A stretch of 64,000 nt of DNA from Cladorhizidae sp. MBARI D1340-BT2 (Eukaryota > Porifera > Demospongiae > Poecilosclerida > Cladorhizidae): NCBI GenBank assembly GCA_028752905.1, contig JAQNBH010000014.1, forward strand, positions 28,454,668-28,518,667, given 5' to 3'. Positions 34,068 through 46,390 of this stretch are shown here, in pieces. A model generated the notes under the pieces. That model was not told where the DNA came from, searched no databases, and was given only the letters and a program-made list of their open reading frames with translations. Every line of letters begins with the position of its first letter. Position 1 is the stretch's first letter. Position numbers and translations under genes: made by a program.

Positions 34068-35270
34068 GGCGTGAGCCAGGCCGTTGTCTTCGTGTCCGTC
34101 GATGTGGTCGTCGATGGAGAGACCAGCCAGGAGTGTTGTGGGATCCGTGGGCTGTAATGTGGGCAGGGTGTGTCGGGGGCGGTGCTGTCATCCGGGAGGT
34201 TTAGGCGTTCGGGTTCTCTGATGCCGGATGGGTGACGGGAAAGGGCGTCGCTGGTGTAGTTCCTGACCCCTGGGATGTGCACCATCCTAAAGCGGTAACG
34301 CAGGGTTTTCTCCTTGAGGTTTCTTAGTCGTGTATTGGGGATGTCCTCAAGAGATCTGTCCCCAAATAGTTTCAGAAGAGGTTTGTGGTCGACCGCGACA
34401 ATGAGGTCGCTGCAGCCGAGGACAAAGTGGCGGGCCTTGTCCAAGGCGTCTGCCACGGCCAGAGCCTCGCCTTCGACAGGGGCGTAGCGGGACTCAGCGG
34501 GGTGGGTGAATCGCGAGCCCACGAGTGTGACCTTCCATCCCTCTTTGCAGCAAAATATCTCGCGGGATGGGCACTGGCAGTGCTTTTGGAAGAGCCAGTA
34601 CCCAATCCCGTCCTTGCTCCAATCTGTGGCCAGGCAGGTGGGTCGGTCTTTCTCAAAAATGGTGACGCCTTCCTTGATGCGACTGATGATCTCAGACTTG
34701 GATGCGTCAAACACGTGCTGTAGGTCGTCATTCCAGGAGAATTGGGTGGATGGCTTGAGAAGTGCACGGAAGGGGGACATCACGGACGCCATAGAGAAAG
34801 CGTATGCGACCTGGTTGACAAGGCCGAACCAGGCGCGGACGTCCGTGATGCCCTGGGGGATTGGGAATTCATCTATTGCTCGGAGGTACTTGCGACAAGG
34901 TTTGACCTCAGACATGGTGATCTCAAAGCCGGCGAACTCCACCTCGTCCTGCGCGAAACGGAATTTGCTCGGGTTGAGGGTTATTCCATTGCGTCCACAC
35001 ACGTCTAGCCACTCTGTGGCTTGGTGGAATGCTTCCTCAATGGTGGGTGCCCAGAGGAGGGTGTCATCAATGCACTTGGTTTTTCGGGTGATTTGCGAGA
35101 CGAGGGCATCGTACCTGGCGGTGTACGCGTCGCCGGAAGCGATGTATCCTTGGGGGGCAGATTTGTATCTATACCGACCCCATGGGGTGATGAAGGTGGT
35201 GAAATGCCTGTCTTCGTCAGCAAGGGCCACAGAGTGGTAGCCGTTCCAGGCGTCGAAGATCGTTTTTTTT
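34068..35270 (-). pseudogene. Reverse transcriptase palm and RNase H
   Basis: The frame 34037-35230 reads GRYRYKSAPQGYIASGDAYT, then the catalytic box KCIDDTLLW. The usual Tyr of YxDD is Cys, a variant I associate with one animal Ty3 lineage rather than with damage. It continues FAGFEITMSEVKP and RAWFGLVNQVAYAFS (thumb and connection), and RNase H with CLATDWSKDGIGYWLF, EGEALAVADALD and VAVDHKPLL. The frame is linked to the upstream frame across a run of nine T (35263-35271 on the plus strand), where one base has slipped. Confidence 0.9.
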
Positions 35271-37365
35271 TGTATTGCTTGGGACGGCTCTGGCCTGGTG
35301 GAATGGGGATTGGCAGTGGTGTGTTTCTCTGGTGGCGTGGCGATTTAGCTGCTGGAAGTCGATGGTCCTCCTGAGCGACCCGTTCTTCTTGGTGCAAATA
35401 ACCATGCGGTGGCACCAAGTGTCCGGGGTGCCCAGGGGGACTTGCTCGATGACTCCCAGCTTGACATCACGATCTAGACCAGCCTTCACCTCGTCCTGCC
35501 AGTGGATGGGGATGGGAATGGGTGTGTGGCAGGGTTTGGGGATGGCGATAGGGTCAATGCTTAGGCTCAGGGGGGGGCCTGACATCATCGGGAGGGGTTG
35601 ATGCTCACAGATGTTGAAGGAGCTCGCTGCATAAAGGGTGCGGAGGTGTTGTTCTAGCCTGCCTCGGTTGGCCTCGGTGGGCGGGAACGGGAGGCTGGTA
35701 GGTCTGGAGGGTGGTGGTGCTCTGGTCGGGCATGAGCATGTCTTGGGTATTCCCCCCCCGGGGGTGTGACTCATCCTGATTGGTGTGGGGTGAGGTCCGG
35801 TGGATCTTGGTTGGGGGGTCAGCGTCGGTGTCCCGGACTGGCTATTTCCCGTGGCTGGTGTGGGAGTGCTGGTTGGGTTTCCGAGGCGGGGTGGTCCGGT
35901 TGGGTGGTCTGGGAGGTGCTGCAAGGCGTTCTCATGGTGGGCTGCTCTCGTCGCCTTGTCGTTACCCGGGGTGGGCATGGGCGTGCTCAGAGGGAAGTCC
36001 CGCGGGATCAGTCCCAGGTCCGTGCAGGTGGCAAGGCTGAGGTATAGCTTACTCGCGATGGGCGAGAAATACACCATCTGTCTCGTTTCAACGCCAGTGG
36101 GTTGGGTCTTGATACGAAGTAGCGCTGCCCCCAAGATGGGTAGGTTGGTTCCTGAAGCGGAGCGCATCTGTAGGTTGACAGGGATGAGGTCCGCAGGTGA
36201 CAGGCGGAGGTCGGTGAGGAGGCTTGGGCCGGCGAGGCAGCTCTGGCATCCGGTGTCGGCCATTCCCGTGACTGCGAGGTGCTTGGTCTCGACTCGGAGT
36301 GTGTGTCCGTGTAGGCGAAAGTCCTCTGTGCGGGCCGAGATCCATAGGTTGATGTTGGGTTGCGGGGGTGAGCGCTTCTGGCTCCACACTCCTGATTGGG
36401 CGTCCCAGGTCTGATGGTGTAGGGCACCTTCGGTCATGGTGTCCAGTTCCTCTGATACCGCGCTCTCGTGTTCCGTCGTCTGCCAGCACATGGTGGCATT
36501 GTGGTTGGCTCTGCCGCAGGAGGAGCAGGTTGTGCCAAAAGCGGGGCAGTAGATACGGCGCTGGGCCGTACGTTCCTGCTCACCGTGTCCGGGGAGTCCG
36601 CAGTACTGACATATGCCGCGGTTGTTGTGTGTGGATCTGGTCCCTGGTTGAGGCAGACCTGTGCCCTTGGTGGAGGAGTTCCTCGGTGTGGGGTGGTTGT
36701 TGCCTCTGGGTAGTGCTTGTTTGGGGCTAGTTCCCGCTCGTGGGGTGTAGCGTCTCTGCTGGCGACGATACGTGCTGGAGATGGCCTCTCCTTCCTCATC
36801 TTCCTTGAGGCTGTTCGTGGAGGTGGGTGTGCACATGGTTACCGCTGATCTCTTGCCGGCTGCTCTGATCTCGACGAATCTTATCGTCTCCTCGACTCCC
36901 ATTTCCTGGTCCGGGTGCTTGAGGAGGTCCTCCTGGATTTCGGTGTCTGCTAGGCCGATGCAGAGCTGATCCGCGACTCTTTCTTCCCCCTGGTTGGAGA
37001 CCTGATCACAGCCTGTGCACTTCTTGGTGAAGCGGCAGACTTCTGCTTGCCCTCGTAGGCGGGCAGCGAAGGCGCGGATGGATTCTCCCCTGTCTTGCAC
37101 CATCCTGCTCAGAGCCACCCTGGCTACCTTTGGGTTTTCCTCCCTGACAGCAAGAGCCCTGATGGCCTTGAGTAGGTTTTCCTCGGATAAATTCTCGATT
37201 GGTAAAGGGTCGACGCAGTTGCGGGTGACATCGCGCCTGAGCTTTTGGTCACAGCATTCAAGGAGCTGGATGGTGGTGTCCCTGGCAGTTAGCTCGACCG
37301 CTTGGGAGTAAGAGCGCCAGCGGGAGAGGAAATATGACCATACGTGCTGGTCGGGTGGGCATTAA
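35270..37365 (-). pseudogene. Gag zinc knuckles, protease and reverse transcriptase fingers
   Basis: One frame is open from about 37365 to 35217. The first ATG is at 37118, but coding-like sequence (WSYFLSRWRSYSQAVEL and more) extends upstream, so the natural Gag start has been lost. Counting from 37118: zinc-binding residues C170, C173, H178, C191; a second knuckle C198, C201, H206, C211 (CSSCGRANHNATMC); protease DTG at 288-290 (GMADTGCQSCLAG); and RT fingers from about 530, with VICTKKNGSLRRTIDFQQLN and QSPFHQARAVPSNTKK before the T-run frameshift. Gag and Pol appear to share one reading frame. Confidence 0.88.
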
Positions 37366-37452
37366 TTGGGGCGGCACCAAAAAAAAATCCCCCGATAGCA
37401 GAGTCTCACTCAATAGATGGCTATAGATAGCTAGAGGCTAATAGGGGCCAAG

Positions 37453-37472
37453 GCTTCAGTTACTGTGCACAT
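37453..37472 (-). promoter_or_regulatory. Primer-binding site complementary to the element's own LTR
   Basis: Immediately inside the 5' LTR, 20 nt (the last base of the LTR plus 19 internal) are an exact reverse complement of atgtgcacagtaactgaagc at 37540-37559 inside the same LTR. It does not begin with TGG, as tRNA-primed sites do. The pairing suggests self-priming, known for Tf1-type elements. Confidence 0.7.
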
Positions 37473-37673
37473 AGAAGATAGTACACTGTACATTTACTAA
37501 CAGATCGAACTGGACTCAAAATAGATCACGTCATTAGCAATGTGCACAGTAACTGAAGCATGGTGAGTGGATGCATAATGGGTAAAGGGTCAATTAGGTA
37601 AAGGGTCATACGTACGCAATGTTAATACAGTATATGAGTTCAGCTAGGGCTACAGAGAGTCCAATTGTCTCTA
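37472..37673 (-). repeat. 5' LTR (right copy)
   Basis: 202 bp, starting tagaagatagtacactg and ending ccaattgtctcta in plus-strand reading. Followed directly by the GTATC target duplicate. Confidence 0.95.
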
Positions 37674-37689
37674 GTATCTTGCAATTATC

Positions 37690-37795
37690 AAGACTGGAAT
37701 CAAATGGTTCAGAATATGGTGATTGGTCTTGGGATTCAGAGTATGTTGATTGGTCTTCTTATTCAGAGTATGGTGATTGGTCTTGGGATTCATAA
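37690..37795. repeat. 33-bp tandem repeat, three copies
   Basis: Three copies of a ggtgattggtcttgggattcagagtat-type unit lie beside the LTR element. The first copy contains the ttgcaattatcaagactgg flank. Confidence 0.85.
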
Positions 37796-37984
37796 AAACC
37801 AAATAGAGCTAACTTCTTTTGAATTTCTTGTTTCAATCTCCATTACCTCGATATGTAACATCAACCTTCAAAAGACAGTGTTAACACATTTCAGATGTGC
37901 CACTGACTGGAGCTGGAACTGTTGAAAATGAACTGTGAAGCAATTCCATGCTTGGTGTGAAGCAATCAGAAATTTTCTGACAGG

Positions 37985-38490
37985 GTTAACATTCTTGTTA
38001 GCACTCCCAGCATTACATCAAGACAAGAGCCAGTGTTCCTGTTAGCACTCCCAGCATTACATAAGACAAGTATAGAGCCAATATTCCTGTTAGCACTCCC
38101 AGCATTACATCAAGACTAGTACATAGAGCCAGTGTTCCTGTTAGCACTCCCAGCATTACATCAAGACAAGAGCCAGTGTTCCTGTTAGCACTCCCAGCAT
38201 TACATCAAGACAAGTACATAGAGCCGGTGTTCCTGTTAGCACTCCCAGCATTACATCAAGACAAGTATAGAGCCAATGTTCCTGGTAGCATTCCCAGCAT
38301 TACATCAAGACAAGTACATAGGGCCAATGTTCCTGTTAGCACTCCCAGTATTACATCAAGACAAGTACATAGAGCCAATGTTCCTGTTAGCACTCCCAGC
38401 ATTACATCAAGACAAGTATAGAGCCAATGTTCCTGGTAGCATTCCCAAGATTACTTGAAGACAATACATAGAGCCAGTGTTCCTTAGAGA
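37985..38490. repeat. 51-bp minisatellite (gttcctgttagcactcccag type)
   Basis: About ten units of 51, 47 or 42 bp, depending on whether gtacatagagcc, gtatagagcc or gagcc ends the unit. Frames kept open by the 17-codon period are artefacts. Confidence 0.93.
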
Positions 38491-38499
38491 TATTGGTGA

Positions 38500-38785
38500 A
38501 TTGTACAAGTCTGACTTACCTCCTCCACTTTGGGAACAAGCACCCTCGCAGATGGCTCGATCCTGTCTATTTATAAACAGTCTCATTTTAAACATAATGT
38601 ATGCATGCCCAAACATGATTCTTATACTTATGAAACTTATGAAACTGGGCGAGATTTAATAAAGTGGTTGTGGCATTCATAAAGTTTTTCCAGAAGAACC
38701 CCCCTCTTCAATTTTCTGAATTTGCCCCTGGCGGTTATTGCATTTTTGTTTGCTCATGCAATACACTTTGCATTTTTTGTTTTAT
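38500..38785. other. Unassigned spacer
   Basis: Single-copy sequence between two satellite arrays; nothing recognised. Confidence 0.4.
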
Positions 38786-38789
38786 ATAT

Positions 38790-41700
38790 GGTATTATTGG
38801 GACACATGTTATTATAATATGTTTATGCCATATATTAGCACACATGCTATTATTATATGTTTATGCCATATATTGGCACACATGTTATTATTATATGTTT
38901 ATGCCATATATTGGCACACGTTAGTATTATGTTTATGTCATATATTAGATTATTATGTTTATGCCCACATGTTATTATTATTATATGTTTATGCCATATA
39001 TTGGCACACATGTTATTATTATATGTTTATGCCATATATTGGCACACATGTTATTATTATATGTTTATGCCATATATTGACACATGTTAGGATTATATGT
39101 TTATGCCATATATTGGCACACATTATTATTATATGTTTATGCCATATATTAGCACACATGTTATTATTATATGTTTATGCCGCACATGTTATTATTATAT
39201 GTTTCATATATTGGCACATGTTATTATTATATGTTTATGCCATATATTTAACACACATGTTATTATTATATGTTTATGCCATATATTGGCACACGTTATT
39301 ATTATATGTTTATGCCATATATTAGCACACATGTTATTATTATATGTTTATGCCATATATTAGCACACATGGTATTATTATATGTTTATGCCATATATTG
39401 GCACACATGTTATTATTATATGTTTATGCCATATATTGGCACACATGTTATTATTATATGTTTATGCCATATATTGGCACACGTTATTATTATATGTTTA
39501 TATTAGCACACATGTTATTATTATATGTTTATGGCACATGTTATTATTATATGTTTATGGCACATGTTATTATTATATGTTTATGCCATATATTGGCACA
39601 TGTTATTATTATATGTTTATGCCATATATTAACACAAATGTTATTATTATATGTTTATGCCATATATTGGCACATGTTATTATTATATGTTTATGCCATA
39701 TATTGGCACATGTTATTATTATATGTTTATGTCATATATTAGCACACATGTTATTTTTATATGTTTATGCCATAATTATATTGGCACATGTTATTATTAT
39801 ATGTTTATGCCATATATTAGCACACACGTTATTATTATATGTTTATGCCATATATTATATAGCACACGTTATTTTTATATGTTTACGCCATATATTGGCA
39901 CACGTTATTATTATATGTTTATGCCATATATTAGCACACATGTTATTATTATATGTTTATGCCATATATTGGCACATGTTATTATTATATGTTTATGCCA
40001 TATATGTTATTATTATATGTTTATGCCATATATTGGCACATATGTTATTATTATATGTTTATGCCACATATTAGCACACATGTTATTATTATATGTTTAT
40101 GCCATATATTAGCACACATGTTATTATTATAATTATGTTTATGCCATATATTGGCACATGTTATTATTATATGTTTATGCAATAATTATATTGACACATG
40201 TTATTATTATATGTTTATGCCATATATTGGCACACATGTTAATATTATATGTTTATGCCATATATTGGCACATATTATTATATGTTTATGCCATATATTG
40301 GCACACATGTTATTATTATATGTTTATGCCATAATATTATATTATATAGCACATATGTTATTTTTATATGTTTATGCCATATATTGGCACACATGTTATT
40401 ATTATATGTTTATGCCATATATTGGCACACATGTTATTATTATATGTTTATGCCATATATTGACACATGTTAGTATTATATGTTTATGCCATATATTGGC
40501 ACACGTTATTATTATATGTTTATGCCATATATTAGCACACATGTTATTATTATATGTTTCATATATTGGCACATGTTATTATTATATGTTTATGCCATAT
40601 ATTAACACACATGTTATTATTATAATTATGTTTATGCCATATATTGGCACGCATGTTATTATTATATGTTTATGCCATATATTAGCACACATGTTATTAT
40701 TATATGTTTATGCCATATATTAACACACATGTTATTATTATATGTTTATGCCATATATTGGCACACATGTTATTATTATATGTTTATGCCATATATTGGC
40801 ACACGTTATTATTATATGTTTATATTAGCACACATGTTATTATTATATGTTTATGGCACATATTATTATATGTTTATGCCATATATTGGCACATGTTATT
40901 ATTATATGTTTATGCCATATATTAACACAAATGTTATTATTATATGTTTATGCCATATATTGGCACATGTTATTATTATATGTTTATGCCATATATTGGC
41001 ACATGTTATTATTATATGTTTATGCCATATATTGGCACATGTTATTATTATATGTTTATGCCATATATTAACACATGTTATTATTATATGTTTATGCCAT
41101 ATATTAGCACACATGTTATTATTATATGTTTATACCATATATTAGCACACATGTTATTATTATATGTTTATGCCATATATTAGCACACATGTTATTATTA
41201 TAATTATGTTTATGTCATATATTGGCACGTGTTATTATTAGCTATATGTTTATGCAATAATTATATTGACACATGTTATTATTGTATGTTTATGCCATAT
41301 ATTGGCACACATGTTATTATTATATGTTTATGCCATATATTGGCACATATTATTATATGTTTATGCCATATATTGGCACACATGTTATTGTTTATGCCAT
41401 ATATTATATAGCACACATGTTATTTTTATATGTTTATGCCATATATTGGCACACGTTATTATTATATGTTTATGCCATATATTAGCACACATGTTATTAT
41501 TATATGTTTATGCCATATATTAGCACACATGTTATTATTATATGTTTATGCCATATATTGGCACATGTTATTATTATATGTTTATGCCATATATTAACAC
41601 ACATGTTATTATTATATGTTTATGCCATATATTGGCACATGTTATTATTATATGTTTATGCCATATATTGGCACATGTTATTATTATATGTTTATGCCAT

Positions 41701-44700
41701 ATATTAACACACATGTTATTATTATATGTTTATGCCATATATTAGCACATGTTATTATTATATGTTTATGCCATATATTGGCACACGTATATTGGCACAC
41801 GTATTTATGCCATATATTAGCACACATGTTATTATTATATGTTTATGCCATATATTGGCACACGTTATTATTATAATATATTAGCACACATGTTATTATT
41901 ATATGTTTATGCCATATATTGGCACATGTTATTATTATATGTTTATGCCATATATTAACACACATGTTATTATTATATGTTTATGCCATATATTAACACA
42001 CATGTTATTATTATATGTTTATGGCACATGTTATTATTATATGTTTATGCCATATATTAACACACATGTTATTATTATATGTTTATGCCATATATTGGCA
42101 CATGTGTGTTATTATTATATGTTTATGCCATATATTGGCACATGTGTGTTATTATTATATGTTTATGCCATATATTAACACACATGTTATTATTATATGT
42201 TTATGCCATATATTGGCACATGTTATTATTATATGTTTATGCCCACACATGTTATTATTATATGTTTATGCCATATATTGGCACATGTTATTATATGTTT
42301 ATGCCACACATGTTATTATTATATGTTTATGCCATATATTGGGTTATTATTATACGTTTATGCCATATATTAGCACACATGTTATTATTATAATTATGTT
42401 TATGCCATATATTAGCACACATGTTATTATTATAATTATGTTTATGTCATATATTGGCACGTGTTATTATTAGCTATATGTTTATGCAATAATTATATTG
42501 ACACATGTTATTATTGTATGTTTATGCCATATATTGGCACACATGTTATTATTATATGTTTATGCCATATATTGGCACATATTATTATATGTTTATGCCA
42601 TATATTGGCACACATGTTATTGTTTATGCCATATATTATATAGCACACATGTTATTTTTATATGTTTATGCCATATATTGGCACACGTTATTATTATATG
42701 TTTATGCCATATATTAGCACACATGTTATTATTATATGTTTATGCCATATATTATATAGCACACATGTTATTTTTATATGTTTATGCCATATATTGGCAC
42801 ACGTTATTATTATATGTTTATGCCATATATTAGCACACATGTTATTATTATATTGGCACATGTTATTATTATATGTTTATGCCATATATTGGCACACATG
42901 TTAATATTATATGTTTATGCCATATATTGGCACATATTATTATATGTTTATGCCATATATTGGCACACATGTTATTATTATATGTTTATGCCATAATATT
43001 ATATTATATAGCACATATGTTATTTTTATATGTTTATGCCATATATTGGCACACATGTTATTATTATATGTTTATGCCATATATTGGCACACATGTTATT
43101 ATTATATGTTTATGCCATATATTGACACATGTTAGTATTATATGTTTATGCCATATATTGGCACACGTTATTATTATATGTTTATGCCATATATTAGCAC
43201 ACATGTTATTATTATATGTTTCATATATTGGCACATGTTATTATTATATGTTTATGCCATATATTAACACACATGTTATTATTATAATTATGTTTATGCC
43301 ATATATTGGCACGCATGTTATTATTATATGTTTATGCCATATATTAGCACACATGTTATTATTATATGTTTATGCCATATATTAACACACATGTTATTAT
43401 TATATGTTTATGCCATATATTGGCACACATGTTATTATTATATGTTTATGCCATATATTGGCACACGTTATTATTATATGTTTATATTAGCACACATGTT
43501 ATTATTATATGTTTATGGCACATATTATTATATGTTTATGCCATATATTGGCACATGTTATTATTATATGTTTATGCCATATATTAACACAAATGTTATT
43601 ATTATATGTTTATGCCATATATTGGCACATGTTATTATTATATGTTTATGCCATATATTGGCACATGTTATTATTATATGTTTATGCCATATATTGGCAC
43701 ATGTTATTATTATATGTTTATGCCATATATTAACACATGTTATTATTATATGTTTATGCCATATATTAGCACACATGTTATTATTATATGTTTATACCAT
43801 ATATTAGCACACATGTTATTATTATATGTTTATGCCATATATTAGCACACATGTTATTATTATAATTATGTTTATGTCATATATTGGCACGTGTTATTAT
43901 TTGCTATATGTTTATGCAATAATTATATTGACACATGTTATTATTGTATGTTTATGCCATATATTGGCACACATGTTATTATTATATGTTTATGCCATAT
44001 ATTGGCACATATTATTATATGTTTATGCCATATATTGGCACACATGTTATTGTTTATGCCATATATTATATAGCACACATGTTATTTTTATATGTTTATG
44101 CCATATATTGGCACACGTTATTATTATATGTTTATGCCATATATTAGCACACATGTTATTATTATATGTTTATGCCATATATTATATAGCACACATGTTA
44201 TTTTTATATGTTTATGCCATATATTGGCACACGTTATTATTATATGTTTATGCCATATATTAGCACACATGTTATTATTATATTGGCACATGTTATTATT
44301 ATATGTTTATGCCATATATTAGCACACATGTTATTATTATATGTTTATGCCATATATTGGCACACATGTTATTATTATATGTTTATGCCATATATTAGCA
44401 CACATGTTATTATTATATGTTTATGCCATATATTAGCACATGTTATTATTATATGTTTATGCCATATATTGGCACACGTTATTATTATAATATATTAGCA
44501 CACATGTTATTATTATATGTTTATGCCATATATTGGCACACGTTATTATTATAATATATTAGCACACATGTTATTATTATATGTTTATGCCATATATTAA
44601 CACACATGTTATTATTATATGTTTATGCCATATATTAACACACATGTTATTATTATATGTTTATGGCACATGTTATTATTATATGTTTATGCCATATATT

Positions 44701-45572
44701 AACACACATGTATTTATAATATGTTTATGCCATATATTGGCACATGTGTGTTATTATTATATGTTTATGCCATATATTAACACACATGTTATTATTATAT
44801 GTTTATGCCATATATTGGCACATGTTATTATTATATGTTTATGCCATATATTAACACACATGTTATTATTATATGTTTATGCCATATATTGGCACATGTT
44901 ATTATTATATGTTTATGCCCACACATGTTATTATTATATGTTTATGCCATATATTGGGTTATTATTATACGTTTATGCCATATATTAGCACACATGTTAT
45001 TATTATATGTTTATGCCATATATTGGCACATGTTATTATTATATGTTTATGCCATATATTAACACACATGTTATTATTATATGTTTATGCCATATATTGG
45101 CACACATGTTATTATTATATGTTTATGTCATATATTGGCACATGTTAGTATTATGTTTATGCCATATATTGGCACACGTTATTATTATATGTTTATGCCA
45201 TATATTAGCACACATGTTATTATTATATGTTTATGCCATATATTGGCACATGTTATTATTATATGTTTATGCCATATATTAACACACATGTTATTATTAT
45301 ATGTTTATGCCATATATTGGCACATGTTATTATTATATGTTTATGCCATATATTGGCACATGTTATTATTATATGTTTATGCCATATATTAACACACATG
45401 TTATTATTATATGTTTATGCCATATATTAGCACATGTTATTATTATATGTTTATGCCATATATTGGCACACGTATATTGGCACACGTATTTATGCCATAT
45501 ATTAGCACACATGTTATTATTATATGTTTATGCCATATATTGGCACATGTTATTATTATATGTTATGCCATA
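38790..45572. repeat. 38-bp AT-rich satellite with higher-order structure
   Basis: About 180 units of ttattattatatgtttatgc plus catatattggcacacatg. Units are 38 bp with cacacatg and 36 bp with cacatg, so the commonest length change is one CA step. Variants (ggcac/agcac/aacac, ttttta, gctatatg, atattatatagc) recur in long blocks: 40.20-41.52 kb repeats at 42.86-44.18 kb (offset 2662), 41.23-41.49 at 42.46-42.72 (offset 1232), 42.46-42.86 at 43.89-44.29 (offset 1430), and 41.62-41.85 near 45.30-45.53 (offset 3685). The many open frames (YVYAIYWH, CLCHILAH types) arise because three 38-bp units span 38 codons. They are not genes. Confidence 0.97.
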
Positions 45573-45699
45573 TATTGACACACAACGACCCTTACCATTA
45601 CCATTGAACTTGCGTGTGAATGGTCTGCTCTATCTGCTTGAGGAGCTTTTCGGTGACATCTGCGGGCCTAGTTAGAACACATGGGCATTTGAGTTGCCG

Positions 45700-46390
45700 C
45701 TGTCCTGGCTCCACCAAGAGCTCTGGGAGATACCCCCGTGTCATTACCAGCTAGTTCCAGTCCAAAACCACGTGGGAATGAGTCGGTTGAAGATGCTGTA
45801 GTTGCTACTCCTTTCTCAAAGCTGCGCTCTAATCCTAGAGCTTCGAGGGAGCTGGCAGCCACGAAGCTAGCATCCATCGTGTTAAGTGTGGTGGCGAGGA
45901 ATGACCATTCCACGTGGTGTCTCCTGCTTTTTGCGTCTCGCTGTTTTAGGCTGCCGCCGAGAGGAGGGAAGAGTTGGAATTTAGCATCAGCCGTAAACAA
46001 CCTTGTAAGGGAAGAAGCTGATGCTGATGCTACATCAGGGAAGCCTAGCCGTTGCTCCAGGAGACAGAAGTCTCGTGATCCCCTACAGCTCTTGTCTTCA
46101 AAGGTGAAATCCAAGCTGGAAGAGGGCGATGTCAAGGGCGCTGTCAGGCTTGCATGTGCTGAGGATGTTTTAGCTGATCACTCACCTGATACTCTGGAAG
46201 CCTTGAAGCAGAAGCACCCTGCGGCTCACCCGGATTCTTCCATAATGATATCCCCGGACCCTTCCTCATTCTCTTTTTCAGTCACCGAGGCCATCATCAC
46301 TCAAGCCATACGTTCCTTCCCAAATGGATCTGCAGGTGGCCAGGATAGCCTCAGACCACAACATCTCAAAAGACCTCATGGGTCCGTCCG
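45700..46390 (+). pseudogene. Retrotransposon ORF, N-terminal region
   Basis: A frame with Ser/Arg-rich sequence, LASIVLSVVARNDHSTWCLL, then EGDVKGAVRLACAEDVLADH and the lead-in IRSFPNGSAGGQDSLRPQHL just before the RT fingers. It runs out of frame at an AAAA run near 46365. Confidence 0.7.

Larger units (their letters stand above)
32366..37678 (-). mobile_element. Ty3-like LTR retrotransposon with GTATC target duplication
   Basis: A 5303-bp element (32371-37673) is bounded by LTRs of 218 and 202 bp and flanked on both sides by GTATC (32366-32370 and 37674-37678). On the minus strand the order is Gag zinc knuckles, DTG protease, reverse transcriptase, RNase H, integrase, the Ty3/gypsy order. 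LTR termini are TAGA...TCTA rather than TG...CA. GC content is far above the surrounding DNA. The near-identical LTRs imply a recent insertion, yet the coding region carries frameshifts and an internal deletion, so this copy was probably mobilised by enzymes from an intact relative. Confidence 0.95.

Noticed and set aside
35255..35275. Programmed ribosomal frameshift between Gag-Pol parts
   Set aside because: The shift falls inside the reverse transcriptase at a nine-base homopolymer, not between Gag and Pol, so mutation or sequencing error is more likely.
32809..36969. Plus-strand open frames up to 244 codons across the LTR element
   Set aside because: They are antisense shadows of GC-rich gag-pol sequence, without domains.
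38664..45675. Dozens of open frames rich in Tyr, Ile and His (CLCHILAH type)
   Set aside because: The 38-bp satellite reads open because three units span 38 codons. There is no codon bias and no start context.
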